This document shows, piece after piece, positions 42,191-54,258 of a DNA stretch of 64,000 bases; the stretch's first letter is position 1; every line of letters starts with the position of its first letter. Both the position numbers and the translations under genes were made by a program. The notes beneath the pieces are model-generated. The model worked only from the letters and a program-made list of their open reading frames with translations, ran no database searches and was not told where the DNA came from. The DNA lies in contig NZ_LMKL01000009.1 of assembly GCF_001421505.1 (NCBI RefSeq), forward strand, positions 86,417-150,416. Reading direction: 5' to 3'. The DNA comes from Sphingomonas sp. Leaf17. GTDB lineage: Bacteria; Pseudomonadota; Alphaproteobacteria; Sphingomonadales; Sphingomonadaceae.

Positions 42191-43909
42191 ATGACTGTTC
42201 AGGGCTGGATCCTGATCCTCGGCTTCATCGCCATTCTGCTCGCGCTGACCAAGCCCGTCGGCCTGTGGCTGTTCGCGCTGTACGAGGGGCGGCGGACGCC
42301 GCTCCACGCGGTGCTGGGACCGGTCGAGCGCGGCTTCTACCGCCTCGCCGGCATCGACCCGGACAAGGACCAGACATGGCGCGCCTATGCGGTGCACATG
42401 CTGATGTTCAACGTCGCGCTGCTGCTGTTCACCTATGCCATCCTGCGGTTGCAGGGCGTGTTACCGGGCAACCCGCTCGGTTACGCCGGGATCGGCGCGG
42501 ACGGCGCGTTCAACACCGCGGTCAGCTTCGCCACCAACACCAACTGGCAATGGTATTCGGGGGAGGCGGCGATGTCGAACCTCAGCCAGATGCTGGGCCT
42601 GACCATCCATAATTTCCTGTCGGCGGCGACCGGCATCGCGCTGGCCTTCGCGCTGTTCCGCGGGTTCGCGCGGCGAGAGGCGCCAAATGCGAAAGGGGGC
42701 GGCGTCGGCAATTACTGGGCCGACATGACGCGGGTCACGCTCTACCTGCTGCTGCCGGTCTGCGTCGTCTACACCGTGTTCCTGATCGCCAGCGGCGTGC
42801 CGCAAACGCTGGCCGGGTCGGTCGATGTCACCACGCTGGAGGGCGCGCGCCAGACGCTGGCCCTCGGCCCGGTCGCCAGTCAGGAGGCGATCAAGATGCT
42901 CGGCACCAACGGCGGCGGCTTTTTCAACGCCAATTCGGCGCACCCGTTCGAGAACCCGACCGCGCTGACCAATTTCGTCCAGATGCTATCGATCTTCGCG
43001 ATCGGCTTCGGGCTGACCTGGTGCTTCGGCAAGGCGGTCGGCAACACGCGTCAGGGCTGGGCGATCCTGTCGGCGATGCTGATCCTGTTCCTGGGCGGTG
43101 TCACGGTCGTCTACGCGGCGGAAAGCGCGGGCAACCCGGTCCTCCACGCGCTGGGTGTCGCCGGCGGCAACATGGAGGGCAAGGAGGTCCGCTTCGGCGT
43201 CGCCATGTCCGCGCTGTTCGCCGCCGTCACCACCGCCGCGTCCTGCGGCGCGGTCAACGCGATGCACGACAGCTTCACCGCGCTTGGCGGCATGATCCCG
43301 CTGTTGAACATCCAGTTGGGCGAGGTCGTGATCGGCGGCGTGGGGGCGGGTATCTACGGCTTCCTGCTGTTCGCGATCCTGGCCGTGTTCGTCGCCGGGC
43401 TGATGGTCGGCCGCACGCCCGAATATGTCGGCAAGAAGATCGAGGCGCGCGAGGTCAAGCTGGCGGTGCTGGCGATCGCGATCCTGCCGCTGGTCATCCT
43501 TGGCGGGTCGGCGCTCTCCGCCGTTGCCGATTCGGGCCTCGCCGGGCCGCTGAACAAGGGGCCGCACGGCTTTACCGAAATCGTCTACGGCTTCTCCAGT
43601 GCAGCCGGCAACAACGGCTCGGCCTTTGCCGGACTGACCGCGGGCACCCCCTGGTACAACGGCCTGCTGGGCGTCGCGATGTGGCTGGGGCGGTTCTTCG
43701 TGATCGTGCCGATGCTCGCGATCGCCGGCAGCCTGGCGGCCAAGTGCCACACCCCCGCATCGGCCGGATCCTTCCCGACCACCGGCGGCCTGTGGGTCGG
43801 CCTGCTGGTCGGGATCATCCTGATCCTGGGCGGTCTCACCTTCCTGCCGAGCCTCGCGCTCGGTCCTGTCGCCGATCATCTCGCGATGATCCACGGCCAG
43901 CTGTTCTGA
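42191..43909 (+). CDS. kdpA: K+-transporting ATPase subunit A
   Basis: A 572-aa channel-like subunit that binds and selects K+. Selectivity-filter-like repeats are visible: [49 protein letters not shown] and [15 protein letters not shown], the four P-loops derived from K+ channels. Ten membrane helices are expected. AGGAAGG precedes the ATG at 42191. With kdpB and kdpC it makes the high-affinity K+ uptake pump used at low external K+. Confidence 0.96.
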   Translation: MTVQGWILILGFIAILLALTKPVGLWLFALYEGRRTPLHAVLGPVERGFYRLAGIDPDKDQTWRAYAVHMLMFNVALLLFTYAILRLQGVLPGNPLGYAGIGADGAFNTAVSFATNTNWQWYSGEAAMSNLSQMLGLTIHNFLSAATGIALAFALFRGFARREAPNAKGGGVGNYWADMTRVTLYLLLPVCVVYTVFLIASGVPQTLAGSVDVTTLEGARQTLALGPVASQEAIKMLGTNGGGFFNANSAHPFENPTALTNFVQMLSIFAIGFGLTWCFGKAVGNTRQGWAILSAMLILFLGGVTVVYAAESAGNPVLHALGVAGGNMEGKEVRFGVAMSALFAAVTTAASCGAVNAMHDSFTALGGMIPLLNIQLGEVVIGGVGAGIYGFLLFAILAVFVAGLMVGRTPEYVGKKIEAREVKLAVLAIAILPLVILGGSALSAVADSGLAGPLNKGPHGFTEIVYGFSSAAGNNGSAFAGLTAGTPWYNGLLGVAMWLGRFFVIVPMLAIAGSLAAKCHTPASAGSFPTTGGLWVGLLVGIILILGGLTFLPSLALGPVADHLAMIHGQLF

Positions 43910-43924
43910 CACGGGGACGCCATC

Positions 43925-45976
<2,052 letters not shown>

Positions 45977-45988
45977 GGAGTATTTTCG

Positions 45989-46570
45989 ATGGGTAACGAC
46001 TTCACCTCCGCGCTGCGCCCGGCGATCGTCATGACGATCCTGTTCGCAGCCCTGCTCGGCCTGGCCTATCCGCTGGCGATGACCGGGATCGGCCAGATCG
46101 CCTTCCCGGTGCAGGCGAACGGCAGCCTCGTGACGCAAGGCAACCGCGTCATCGGATCGACCGTCGTCGGACAGGCCTTCACCACCGACCGGTATTTCCA
46201 GTCGCGCCCGTCCGCCGCCGGCAAGGGCTATGACGGGATGGCCTCGTCCGGGTCCAACATGGGTCCGACGTCGAAGGCGCTGGCCGACCGGGTGACGAGC
46301 GATGTCGCCAGACAGCGGCGCGCGGGCGTGACGGGTGCCCTGCCCGCCGACCTCGTCACCGCCAGCGCCTCCGGCCTCGACCCCGACCTGTCGCCGGCCG
46401 CCGCCCTGGTGCAGGCCCCGCGTATCGCCCGGGTCCGGGGTATCGGCATCGCCCGGGTCCGACGGCTGGTCGCGCAGGCCACCGAAACGTCGATCTTCGG
46501 CGACCCGCACGTCAACCTGCTCGCGCTCAACCGCGCGCTGGACCGCCAGCCACGACGGCCGTCGCGCTGA
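45989..46570 (+). CDS. kdpC: K+-transporting ATPase subunit C
   Basis: A 193-aa accessory subunit with one N-terminal membrane helix (about 12-34) and a periplasmic domain. Family features: GLAYPLAMTGIGQIAFPVQA, NGSLV, GSTVVGQAFTTDRYFQSRPS and ASSGSNMGPTSKAL, then SASGLDPDLSPAAAL. It stabilises nucleotide binding to KdpB. GGAGTATTTTCG precedes the ATG. Its TGA overlaps the kdpD ATG by one base, coupling pump and sensor synthesis. Confidence 0.95.
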   Translation: MGNDFTSALRPAIVMTILFAALLGLAYPLAMTGIGQIAFPVQANGSLVTQGNRVIGSTVVGQAFTTDRYFQSRPSAAGKGYDGMASSGSNMGPTSKALADRVTSDVARQRRAGVTGALPADLVTASASGLDPDLSPAAALVQAPRIARVRGIGIARVRRLVAQATETSIFGDPHVNLLALNRALDRQPRRPSR

Positions 46571-49242
46571 TGGCCGGGCGGGATCCGGATCGTCCCGATC
46601 CCGACGCCCTGCTGCGCCATGCCGTGCAGGAGGGGCGCGGAACGCTGAAGATCTTTCTGGGCGCCGCCCCGGGCGTCGGCAAGACGTTCGAGATGCTGTC
46701 GGAAGGGTCCGCCCGCCGCCGCGACGGCGTCGACGTCGTGATCGGCGTAGTCGAAACGCACGGCCGGCAGGAGACAGAGGCGCTGACCCGGGGCCACGAG
46801 ATCGTCCCCCGCCGCGCGATCGCGCATGAAGGCCGCACGCTGCACGACATGGATCTCGACGCGCTGCTGGCCCGCGCGCCACGGCTCGCGCTGGTCGACG
46901 AACTGGCGCACACCAACGCGCCCGGCAGCCGCCATGCCAAACGCTATCAGGATGTCGAGGAACTGCTGGCCGCCGGCATCGACGTCTACTCGACGGTCAA
47001 CATCCAGCACGTCGAAAGCCTGAACGATATCGTCGCCGGCTTCACCCGGATCCGGGTGCGCGAAACGGTACCCGACCGGATCCTGGAAATGGCCGAAATC
47101 GAGGTGGTCGACATTCCCCCCGACGAACTGATCGAACGGCTGAAGGCGGGCAAGGTCTATCTGCCGCACGAGGCGACGCGTGCGCTGAACCACTTCTTTT
47201 CCAAATCCAACCTGTCGGCGCTGCGCGAACTGGCGCTGCGGCGCGCGGCGCAGGCGGTCGACGCGCAGATGCTGGACCATGTCCGCGCGATGGGGCTGGG
47301 CGGCACCTGGGCCGGGACCGAGCGGATCGTCGTCGCGATCAACGAACTGCCCGATGCCGACGTGCTGGTCCGCGCCGCCAAGCGCGTGGCCGACGGGCTG
47401 CACGGTCCATGGACCGCGCTGTTCGTCGAAACGCCGCGCGTCGCCCGGTTTACCGACGACCAGCACGCGCGTGTCGCCGCCACGATGACACTGGCGACCC
47501 AGCTTGGCGCGGTCATCGCCACCGTGCCCGCCGCCACCGTCGTCGACGGCATCAAAAGCTATCTGGCCGATGCGCGCGCGACCCAGCTGGTCGTCGGCAA
47601 GTCTTGCCGATCGCGCTGGTTCGCGCTGCGTCACGGGTCGGTCGTCGACCGGCTGATCCGCGAGACGCCGGGCGTGACCGTCCACGTCCTGCCCGTCGCG
47701 GAGACCAGGCCGCGCCCCGAACGATCCCGGCGGCGTATCGCACGATGGGGATCGCCGCTGGGCTATGCCGTCACGACCCTGCTGGTGGCGGCGATCACGG
47801 CGGCGGCCAGCGCGCTGTTCCATATCCTCGATCTTGGCAACGTCGCGCTGCTGTACCTGTTGCCGGTCATGGTCGCCGCCAGCCTGTACGGGCTGCGCAC
47901 CGGCATCTTCGCCGGCATCGCGTCGAGCCTTGCCTATAATTTCTTCTTCCTGCCGCCGACCGGCACCTTCACGGTCAACAATCCCGAAAATGTCGTGTCG
48001 ATCTTCGTCCTGCTCGGCGTCGCGGTCGCCACCAGCCACCTGACGTCGCGGGTCCGCGCGCAGGCCGATCTGGCCGCCACCAGCGCACGGACCAATGCGA
48101 CGCTCGCCGGATTCCTGCGCCAGCTGTCGGGCGTGAACGAGGCGGCGGAGGCGCATCGGCTGATCTGCGACGATCTGCGTCGCCTGTTCGACGCCGACGT
48201 GGTCCTGCTGGCCCCCGAAACCGGGGCCGGGCTGGTCGTGCAGGCCGCCAGCACCCCCGATTACCGGCTCGACACGATGGATCTGGCCGCCGCCGGCTGG
48301 GCGTTCGACACAGGCAGCGTCACGGGGCGCGGATCGGGGACGCTGGCCGCCTCCGAATGGCTGTTCCAGCCGGTGAAGGCCGGCAGCACCCGGCTTGCCG
48401 TCATCGGCATCGCCCGCGACGCGATGCGCGATCCGGTGCGCGCCGACCAGTTGCCGCTGCTGGCCAGCCTGATCGACCAGTCCGCGCTGGTCCTCGAACG
48501 GTTGCGGTTGGAGGCGGAGATGCGCGACGTCGACGTCATCCGCACGCGCGACCGGCTGCGCGCCGCGCTGTTGTCCTCGGTCGGTCACGATCTGCGCACG
48601 CCGCTGACCGCCGTCATCGCCGCCGCCGACCAGCTCGACCACGGCGCGACGCCGGACCTGATCGACACCATCCGCAGCGAGACCGCACGCCTGAGCCGCT
48701 TCGTCGCCAACCTGCTCGACATGGCGCGGGTCGAGGCCGGCGCGCTGAAGCTGGAGGTCGAGGCGACCGACCTGAGCGATGCGGTCGCAGGCGCGGTGCA
48801 CGACGCGCGCCGCGCGTTGCAGGGGCATCCGATCCGGCTCGACGTGCCGCCCTCGCTACCGCTGGTCCGCGTAGATTCGCAGTTGCTGCACCACTGCCTC
48901 TTGAATCTGCTCGACAATGCCGGCCGCTATGGCAACCCCGGTACGCCGATCATCATCGAGGGGACGCACCGATACGGGCAGATCCGCCTGACGGTGATGG
49001 ATCACGGCCCCGGCCTGCCCCCCGGCCGCGAGGCGGAGGTGTTCGAGACCTTCCGCCGGCTGGAGGGGTCGGACCGGGCGATCGGCGGCACCGGCCTTGG
49101 CCTTGCCATCGTCAAGGCGTTCGCCGAGGCGATGGACATGACCGTCGAGGCGGGCAATCGCGCCGACGGGACGGGAGCCGCCTTCACGCTGGTGTTCCCG
49201 TCTCCCCTGATCGTCCGCCCGACCGCCGAAAGCCATCTGTGA
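46570..49242 (+). CDS. kdpD: Sensor histidine kinase KdpD
   Basis: An 890-aa membrane sensor of K+ limitation. The N-terminal KdpD domain has a Walker A-like GAAPGVGKTFEML (about residues 34-46) and LVDELAHTNAPGSRH, followed by a UspA-like domain (about 250-375). Four helices of the DUF4118 region (about 395-495, including YNFFFLPPTGTFTV) come next, then a GAF domain and the kinase core with phospho-acceptor histidine in SVGHDLRTPLTAV, N-box LNLLDNAGRYG and GGTGLGLAIVKAF. It phosphorylates KdpE. Full-length and intact. Confidence 0.96.
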   Translation: MAGRDPDRPDPDALLRHAVQEGRGTLKIFLGAAPGVGKTFEMLSEGSARRRDGVDVVIGVVETHGRQETEALTRGHEIVPRRAIAHEGRTLHDMDLDALLARAPRLALVDELAHTNAPGSRHAKRYQDVEELLAAGIDVYSTVNIQHVESLNDIVAGFTRIRVRETVPDRILEMAEIEVVDIPPDELIERLKAGKVYLPHEATRALNHFFSKSNLSALRELALRRAAQAVDAQMLDHVRAMGLGGTWAGTERIVVAINELPDADVLVRAAKRVADGLHGPWTALFVETPRVARFTDDQHARVAATMTLATQLGAVIATVPAATVVDGIKSYLADARATQLVVGKSCRSRWFALRHGSVVDRLIRETPGVTVHVLPVAETRPRPERSRRRIARWGSPLGYAVTTLLVAAITAAASALFHILDLGNVALLYLLPVMVAASLYGLRTGIFAGIASSLAYNFFFLPPTGTFTVNNPENVVSIFVLLGVAVATSHLTSRVRAQADLAATSARTNATLAGFLRQLSGVNEAAEAHRLICDDLRRLFDADVVLLAPETGAGLVVQAASTPDYRLDTMDLAAAGWAFDTGSVTGRGSGTLAASEWLFQPVKAGSTRLAVIGIARDAMRDPVRADQLPLLASLIDQSALVLERLRLEAEMRDVDVIRTRDRLRAALLSSVGHDLRTPLTAVIAAADQLDHGATPDLIDTIRSETARLSRFVANLLDMARVEAGALKLEVEATDLSDAVAGAVHDARRALQGHPIRLDVPPSLPLVRVDSQLLHHCLLNLLDNAGRYGNPGTPIIIEGTHRYGQIRLTVMDHGPGLPPGREAEVFETFRRLEGSDRAIGGTGLGLAIVKAFAEAMDMTVEAGNRADGTGAAFTLVFPSPLIVRPTAESHL

Positions 49243-49946
49243 TGCCCGCCCAGATCATGCCTGCCAAGATCCTGATCGTCGACGACGAACCCGCCATCCG
49301 CCGGCTGCTGCGCAACACGCTGGAGCGCGCCGGCTATGTCGTGGTGGAGGCGGGCAACGCCAGCGACGCGATCACCCGGGCCGCCGCCGAACGGCCCGAC
49401 GCGATCCTCCTCGACCTGGGCCTGCCCGATCGCGACGGCCTTGGCCTCATCCCGCTGCTGACGAAGGCGGGCGACACCGTCCTGCTGGTGGTGTCCGCGC
49501 GCGACGCCACCGCCGAAAAGGTCGCGGCCCTCGATCTGGGCGCGCATGACTATGTGTCGAAACCGTTCGACACCGACGAGCTGCTCGCCCGGCTGCGCGT
49601 CGCGCTGCGCTATCGTGGGGCGGGCGATGCGACGGCGGCGGCGGTGGTGCGACGCGGCGACCTGACCATCGACCTCGACCGCCGGATGGTCCTGCGCGCC
49701 GGACAGGAACTCCACCTGACGCGCAAGGAATATGACGTGCTGGCCTTGCTGGTCCGCCACATCGGCCGGGTGGTGACGCACGACCGGATCATCGCCGCGG
49801 CATGGAGCGGCGACGAGGATGCGCGCGTGGAATATCTGCGCATCGTGATCCGCAACCTGCGCCAGAAGCTGGAGGCACCCGGCCCGGTGGGGTCGGTGAT
49901 CGCCAACGAACTGGGCGTCGGATACCGGCTGCGCGCCGACAGCTGA
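49242..49946 (+). CDS. kdpE: Response regulator KdpE
   Basis: A 234-aa OmpR-family regulator that activates kdpFABC. The receiver domain (about 6-120) has the acidic pocket VDDE, the phospho-aspartate in ILLDLGLPD and the conserved lysine in VSKPFDTDE. The C-terminal winged helix (about 140-232) includes LTRKEYDVLALLVRH and YLRIVIRNLRQKLE. The ATG at 49242 overlaps the kdpD stop by one base; M6 at 49257 is an alternative. It converges on nhaA with a 5-bp gap and no terminator. Confidence 0.95.
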   Translation: MPAQIMPAKILIVDDEPAIRRLLRNTLERAGYVVVEAGNASDAITRAAAERPDAILLDLGLPDRDGLGLIPLLTKAGDTVLLVVSARDATAEKVAALDLGAHDYVSKPFDTDELLARLRVALRYRGAGDATAAAVVRRGDLTIDLDRRMVLRAGQELHLTRKEYDVLALLVRHIGRVVTHDRIIAAAWSGDEDARVEYLRIVIRNLRQKLEAPGPVGSVIANELGVGYRLRADS

Positions 49947-49951
49947 CGCGT

Positions 49952-51148
49952 CTAGCCGTGCGCCCGGTCGCGCTTCGCGTAGCGCAGCAGGACATAACCG
50001 GTCAGCCCCGACAGGAACGACCCCGCCAGCACGCCGATCTTGGCCTCCGATTGCAGCAGCAGGCTGTCGGGGAAGGCGAGCAGCGTGATGAAGATGCTCA
50101 TCGTGAAACCGATGCCGCACAGCAGCGCCACGCCCAGCAACTGAAGCCGGCCGGCATGGGCGGGCATGTCGGCCAGGCCAAGCCGGATCGCCACCGTCGC
50201 AAAGCCGAAGACGCCGATGACCTTGCCGATCACCAGTCCGGCGGCCACGCCCAGCGTCACCGGCGCGACCAGCGCGCCGGGCGGCAGGCCCAGCACCGGG
50301 ACCGCCGCGTTGGCGAGGCCGAAAATCGGCACGACCAGAAACCCGACAGGGATGTGCAGCCAGTGCTCCAGCCGGTGCAGCGGGCTTTTGCCATCGGCAT
50401 CCGACGTCGACGGCGTGCAGGTCATCGGAATGGTGAACGCCAGTACGACGCCGGCCAGCGTCGCATGGATTCCCGACCGCAGCACGAACACCCACAGGAT
50501 CAGCCCGACCAGCAGATAGGGCGACAGCCGCTGCACGCCGAACCGGTTGAGCGCGACCAGCACCGCGACCGCGACGCCGGCACCCGCCAGATCGGGCAGC
50601 GACAGCCCGGCTGTATAGAACACCGCGATGATGAGCACCGCCCCCAGATCGTCGATGATCGCCAGTGCCGCCAGGAATACCCGCAGCGACGCCGGCACCC
50701 GTTTGCCGAGCAGCGCGATCACGCCGAGCGCAAAGGCGATATCCGTCGCCGCCGGAATGGCCCACCCACTGGCGGTCGGCCCGCGATTGAGCGCCAGATA
50801 GATCAGCGCGGGCACCATCATCCCGCCCGCAGCGGCAACCCCCGGCAGGATCCGGCGCGGCCAGGTCGACAACTGCCCGTCCAGCATCTCGCGCTTGATC
50901 TCCAGCCCGACCAGCAGGAAGAAAATGGCCATCAGCCCGTCGTTGATCCAGTGGCCGAGCGAGAGTGGCCCGACCATGGCGTGCAGCAGGTCGGCGTAAC
51001 CGGGGCCGAACGGCGAATTGGCGATCAGCAACGCGATCAGCGCCGCGCCCATCAGGACGATGCCGGCGGAGGACTGGCTTTCCAGGAACCGGCGAATCGC
51101 ACTGGGTCGGGCGTGGGTCGTGAACATCATCGGCAGTGCATCCGGCAT
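49952..51148 (-). CDS. nhaA: Na+/H+ antiporter NhaA
   Basis: An approximately 398-aa inner-membrane antiporter exchanging about two H+ in for one Na+ out. Twelve helices; the ion-binding aspartates lie in [20 protein letters not shown] (the Asp163/164 equivalents), and the assembly helix with TDIAFALGV (Asp133 equivalent) is intact. [10 protein letters not shown] and [15 protein letters not shown] are further signatures. The start may be ATG 51148, 51130 or 51127. It is divergent from the PYP operon and, being proton-driven, would benefit from the rhodopsin-made gradient. Confidence 0.93.
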   Translation of the reverse strand: MPDALPMMFTTHARPSAIRRFLESQSSAGIVLMGAALIALLIANSPFGPGYADLLHAMVGPLSLGHWINDGLMAIFFLLVGLEIKREMLDGQLSTWPRRILPGVAAAGGMMVPALIYLALNRGPTASGWAIPAATDIAFALGVIALLGKRVPASLRVFLAALAIIDDLGAVLIIAVFYTAGLSLPDLAGAGVAVAVLVALNRFGVQRLSPYLLVGLILWVFVLRSGIHATLAGVVLAFTIPMTCTPSTSDADGKSPLHRLEHWLHIPVGFLVVPIFGLANAAVPVLGLPPGALVAPVTLGVAAGLVIGKVIGVFGFATVAIRLGLADMPAHAGRLQLLGVALLCGIGFTMSIFITLLAFPDSLLLQSEAKIGVLAGSFLSGLTGYVLLRYAKRDRAHG

Positions 51149-51420
51149 AAGGAGTCGCCGCTGGCGGCCCGACCAGCGCGAAAACCTGCCCCGCCGCCGT
51201 CTGGCGGGACCGGGCACCCGCCGTGCCTATCGCATCGCGCGAGTGACGGGACAAGCCGGCGCGGTGGAAATCCGTGCGCCGGCCGGCGATGGATCCGCCC
51301 CGGGTCGCCGCCACCCCCGCTTCCACCCCTGTGCGTACTCCCGCCCATCCCCTTGTATTCGTTAGCGGATACTTAATCCCCCATGGACGATATACCGGGC
51401 AAGGGAGCGTGATCGTACCA

Positions 51421-51783
51421 ATGACTGAAACAGGCTTCGAATCGATCGCGCTGCGCGATCTGGAGGCGATGCGCGACGCGGACCGTGACGCCCTGCCATT
51501 CGGCGTCGTCGGCTTTGCGGCCGACACGGCCGTGCAGGTCTACAACGCCACCGAGGCGCGTATGTCGGGCCTCGATCCCGCGACCGTCGTCGGCGTGCCG
51601 TTTTTCGATGCGGTGGCGCAGTGCATGAACAATTTCATGGTGGCCCAGCGGTTCGAGGACGAACCCGATCTCGACGCGATCGTCCCCTATGTCCTGACGC
51701 TGCGGATGCGACCCACGCGGGTGCGCCTGCGGTTGCTGGCGGCGACCGACGTGCCGCGCCGTTACGTGCTCATCGAACGCTAG
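51421..51783 (+). CDS. pyp: Photoactive yellow protein (PYP-type blue-light receptor)
   Basis: A 120-aa single PAS domain matching PYP end to end (Halorhodospira PYP is 125 aa). With a one-residue offset the photocycle residues are kept: Y41 and E45 in VQVYNATEARM (Tyr42, Glu46) and the chromophore cysteine C68 in FFDAVAQCMNN (Cys69). Thr50 is Ser49 and Arg52 is Leu51. LPFGVVGF, SGLDPATVVGVPFF and MRPTRVRLRL match conserved PYP blocks. The expected cofactor is p-coumaric acid as a thioester. The ligase gene two genes downstream confirms the role. AAGGGAG lies 13 bp upstream; GTG 51409 is a possible alternative start. Confidence 0.87.
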   Translation: MTETGFESIALRDLEAMRDADRDALPFGVVGFAADTAVQVYNATEARMSGLDPATVVGVPFFDAVAQCMNNFMVAQRFEDEPDLDAIVPYVLTLRMRPTRVRLRLLAATDVPRRYVLIER

Positions 51784-51793
51784 GCCCGGCGCC

Positions 51794-53080
51794 ATGACCG
51801 CCATGTCGAGCGAGGAGCAGCTGCTCGAATTCCTCTACGCCTGTCCCGTCGGGCTGATCGAATGCGATGCGGCCGGCGATATCGGCATGATGAACCCGCA
51901 CGCCATGCAACATCTGCTGCCGCTGGCGGGTGCGCGCGACGCCGGCAACCTGTTCGCGGCGCTGGAACAGCATGCGCCCGAACTGCGCAGCATCGTGGCC
52001 GCGTTCACCGCCCCGACCGGGCGGATCTGCGACGGGCATCGGATCTTCGTCGAACTGGGTATCGGACAGCGGACCGTTCCGCCCAAGGTGCTGGCCTGCA
52101 CGGTGATGAAACTGGGGCCGAACCGGCTGATGGCCACGCTGTCCGACGTCAGCGCGCAGGTCGTGCAGGAACAGCGGTTGCGCCAGGCGGATACCTGGTT
52201 CGCCACGCTGCTGGACGGCGTCAACGACTATGCGACGCTGACGATCGCGTCCGATGGCGCGATCCAGTCGGCCGACGACGGCTTTACCCGCCAGACCGGA
52301 CGCGATTCCGCGCTGGTGACCGGCCGCAACCTTGGCGACATCCTGACCAGCGACGGCCCCGGCGGCGACCTGCGGCTGGACGAGCAGCTGGTGATCGCCG
52401 CGCGCGAAGGGTGGCATCTGCAGGAAGGCTGGCAGCAGCGCGCGGATGGGGACCGGTACTGGTGCCAGCGTCTGGTGGTGGCCCTGTCGTCCGACGACGG
52501 ACACCCGGTCCGGTTCTCGGTCGTGCTGCGCGACGTGCCGCGGCGCGGCGATGCGGCGGAGGATCTGCGCCGCCTGCTCACCTGCGATCACCTGACCGGC
52601 GCGGCCAACCGGCGGCATTTCAGCCAGGTCCTGGCGCGCGAGCAGCGGCTTTGGCACGACCTGCGCCAGTCGCTGTCGCTGATCGTGCTGGATCTGGATC
52701 ATTTCAAGGCGGTGAACGACCGGCATGGCCATCCGGTCGGCGACCAGCTTTTGTGCCGGGTCACCGACGCCTGTACCGTGCTGCTGCCGCCCTGCGGCAT
52801 CTTTGCCCGGCTGGGGGGTGAGGAGTTCGGCGTGCTGCTGCCCCGGCACGACCACGATCAGGCGATGCGTCTGGCGGAGCATCTGCGCCAGGCCATCGCC
52901 ACCATCGCCGTGGACACGCCGAACGGTACGGTGACGGCGACGGCCAGTTTCGGCATCGCCACCATGGACGAGACCGAAGGGTCGATCGACGCGCTGATCG
53001 CGCTGGCCGACGAGCGACTGTACGCCGCCAAACGCGCCGGTCGGAACCGGGTGCATCCGCCCCGGGCGCGGGCCGCATGA
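51794..53080 (+). CDS. PAS-PAS-GGDEF diguanylate cyclase
   Basis: A 428-aa soluble protein. Two PAS-like sensor segments (about 8-120, LLEFLYACPVGLIECD; and 130-245, FATLLDGVNDYATLTI) precede a GGDEF domain (about 255-422) with DHLTGAANRRHF, DLDHFKAVNDRHGHPVGD and the active-site ARLGGEEFGV near residue 341. The catalytic site is intact, so c-di-GMP synthesis is expected. The RxxD inhibitory site is absent (residues before the motif read PPCGIFAR). It starts 10 bp after the PYP stop and overlaps the ligase start by ATGA, making PYP its probable light input. Confidence 0.9.
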   Translation: MTAMSSEEQLLEFLYACPVGLIECDAAGDIGMMNPHAMQHLLPLAGARDAGNLFAALEQHAPELRSIVAAFTAPTGRICDGHRIFVELGIGQRTVPPKVLACTVMKLGPNRLMATLSDVSAQVVQEQRLRQADTWFATLLDGVNDYATLTIASDGAIQSADDGFTRQTGRDSALVTGRNLGDILTSDGPGGDLRLDEQLVIAAREGWHLQEGWQQRADGDRYWCQRLVVALSSDDGHPVRFSVVLRDVPRRGDAAEDLRRLLTCDHLTGAANRRHFSQVLAREQRLWHDLRQSLSLIVLDLDHFKAVNDRHGHPVGDQLLCRVTDACTVLLPPCGIFARLGGEEFGVLLPRHDHDQAMRLAEHLRQAIATIAVDTPNGTVTATASFGIATMDETEGSIDALIALADERLYAAKRAGRNRVHPPRARAA

Positions 53081-54258
53081 CGCGCCTGCGGCTTCACCGC
53101 GACGCGGCCCGCCGCATCGCCCGGTCGGTGGTCACCGCCGAGACGCGGCGTATTCGCGGGACGGATCTGTCCGAAACCCATCGGCATTGGACCAGCGGCG
53201 ACGACTGGCCCGAAACGCTGGCGATCGGTGACGCGGGCCTCGGGCTGGATTCGCTGGAACAGCTGGGCGCGCTCGGCGTCCTGGCCGAGACGTTCGACCT
53301 GGACGACAGCCTGCTTGGCCACGATCCGCCCCGGACCGTCGGGAACTGGATCGACTGGATCCTGCGCGGCCATGACGCGGACGACAGCCGGATGACGGTG
53401 CGCACGTCGGGTTCGACCGGTGCGCCGCGTCCATGCGTCCACGCCATGGCCGACCTGCTGGGCGAGGCGACGTATCTCGCCACGCTGCTGCCCGGTCGGC
53501 GGCGGGTCGTGGCGCTGGTTCCGGCGCATCACCTGTACGGGATCATCTGGACCGCGCTGCTGCCGGCGGCATTGGGCGTCCCGGTCGTGATCCGCACCGC
53601 CGGTGCCGCGCTGGACCTGCGCGCCGGCGATCTGGTCGTCGCGGTGCCGGACCAGTGGCGCGCGATCCTGCGCCGGACCGCACGGATTCCCGCCGATATC
53701 GTCGGCGTCAGTTCGGCCGGGCCGCTGGACGACGACACCGCCGCCGCGCTGCTCGCGACCGGGATCGGCCGCGTCATCGACGTGTACGGCGCGTCGGAAA
53801 CCGGTGCGATCGCCTATCGCGACGTGCCGGCAACGGCCTATACCCTGTTGCCGCGCTGGAATCTGGCCGCGCGGAGCGACGATTGGTACCTTGTCGATGC
53901 CGCCGGTCATGCCGTCGACCTGCCCGACCATGTCGAGCGGACGGGCGCGCGCACGATACGCCCGGTCGGGCGGCGCGACGGCGCGGTGCAGGTGGCGGGT
54001 CACAATGTCTGGCCGGCGCGGGTCGCCCAACTGCTGCGCGCGGCGGACGGCGTGGCGGACGCGGCGGTGCGCCTGCACGCCAACGGCCGGCTCGCGGCCT
54101 TCATCGTGCCCGCGCCGGGGCGCGACCCCGCCGCCCTATCGGTCGATCTCGACCGGTTCGCGGCCACCCGCCTTGCACCGCACGAACGACCGAAAACCCT
54201 GCGCTTCGGCGCGGCCCTGCCCCGCAATGCGATGGGCAAACTGGAAGACTGGACATGA
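53077..54258 (+). CDS. pcl: p-Hydroxycinnamoyl-CoA ligase for PYP chromophore (pCL)
   Basis: A 393-aa member of the acyl-adenylate-forming family. AMP-binding motifs are present: VRTSGSTGAPRP (about residues 108-119), the HHLYGIIWTALLPAA segment, DVYGASETGAIAYRD, and the C-terminal catalytic lysine region ALPRNAMGKLED. Its short length and shortened N-terminus (LDSLEQLGALGVLAETF) match the ligases that activate p-coumarate to the CoA thioester before transfer to the PYP cysteine. It overlaps the cyclase stop and the EAL start, placing it inside the PYP operon. Confidence 0.86.
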   Translation: MTRLRLHRDAARRIARSVVTAETRRIRGTDLSETHRHWTSGDDWPETLAIGDAGLGLDSLEQLGALGVLAETFDLDDSLLGHDPPRTVGNWIDWILRGHDADDSRMTVRTSGSTGAPRPCVHAMADLLGEATYLATLLPGRRRVVALVPAHHLYGIIWTALLPAALGVPVVIRTAGAALDLRAGDLVVAVPDQWRAILRRTARIPADIVGVSSAGPLDDDTAAALLATGIGRVIDVYGASETGAIAYRDVPATAYTLLPRWNLAARSDDWYLVDAAGHAVDLPDHVERTGARTIRPVGRRDGAVQVAGHNVWPARVAQLLRAADGVADAAVRLHANGRLAAFIVPAPGRDPAALSVDLDRFAATRLAPHERPKTLRFGAALPRNAMGKLEDWT

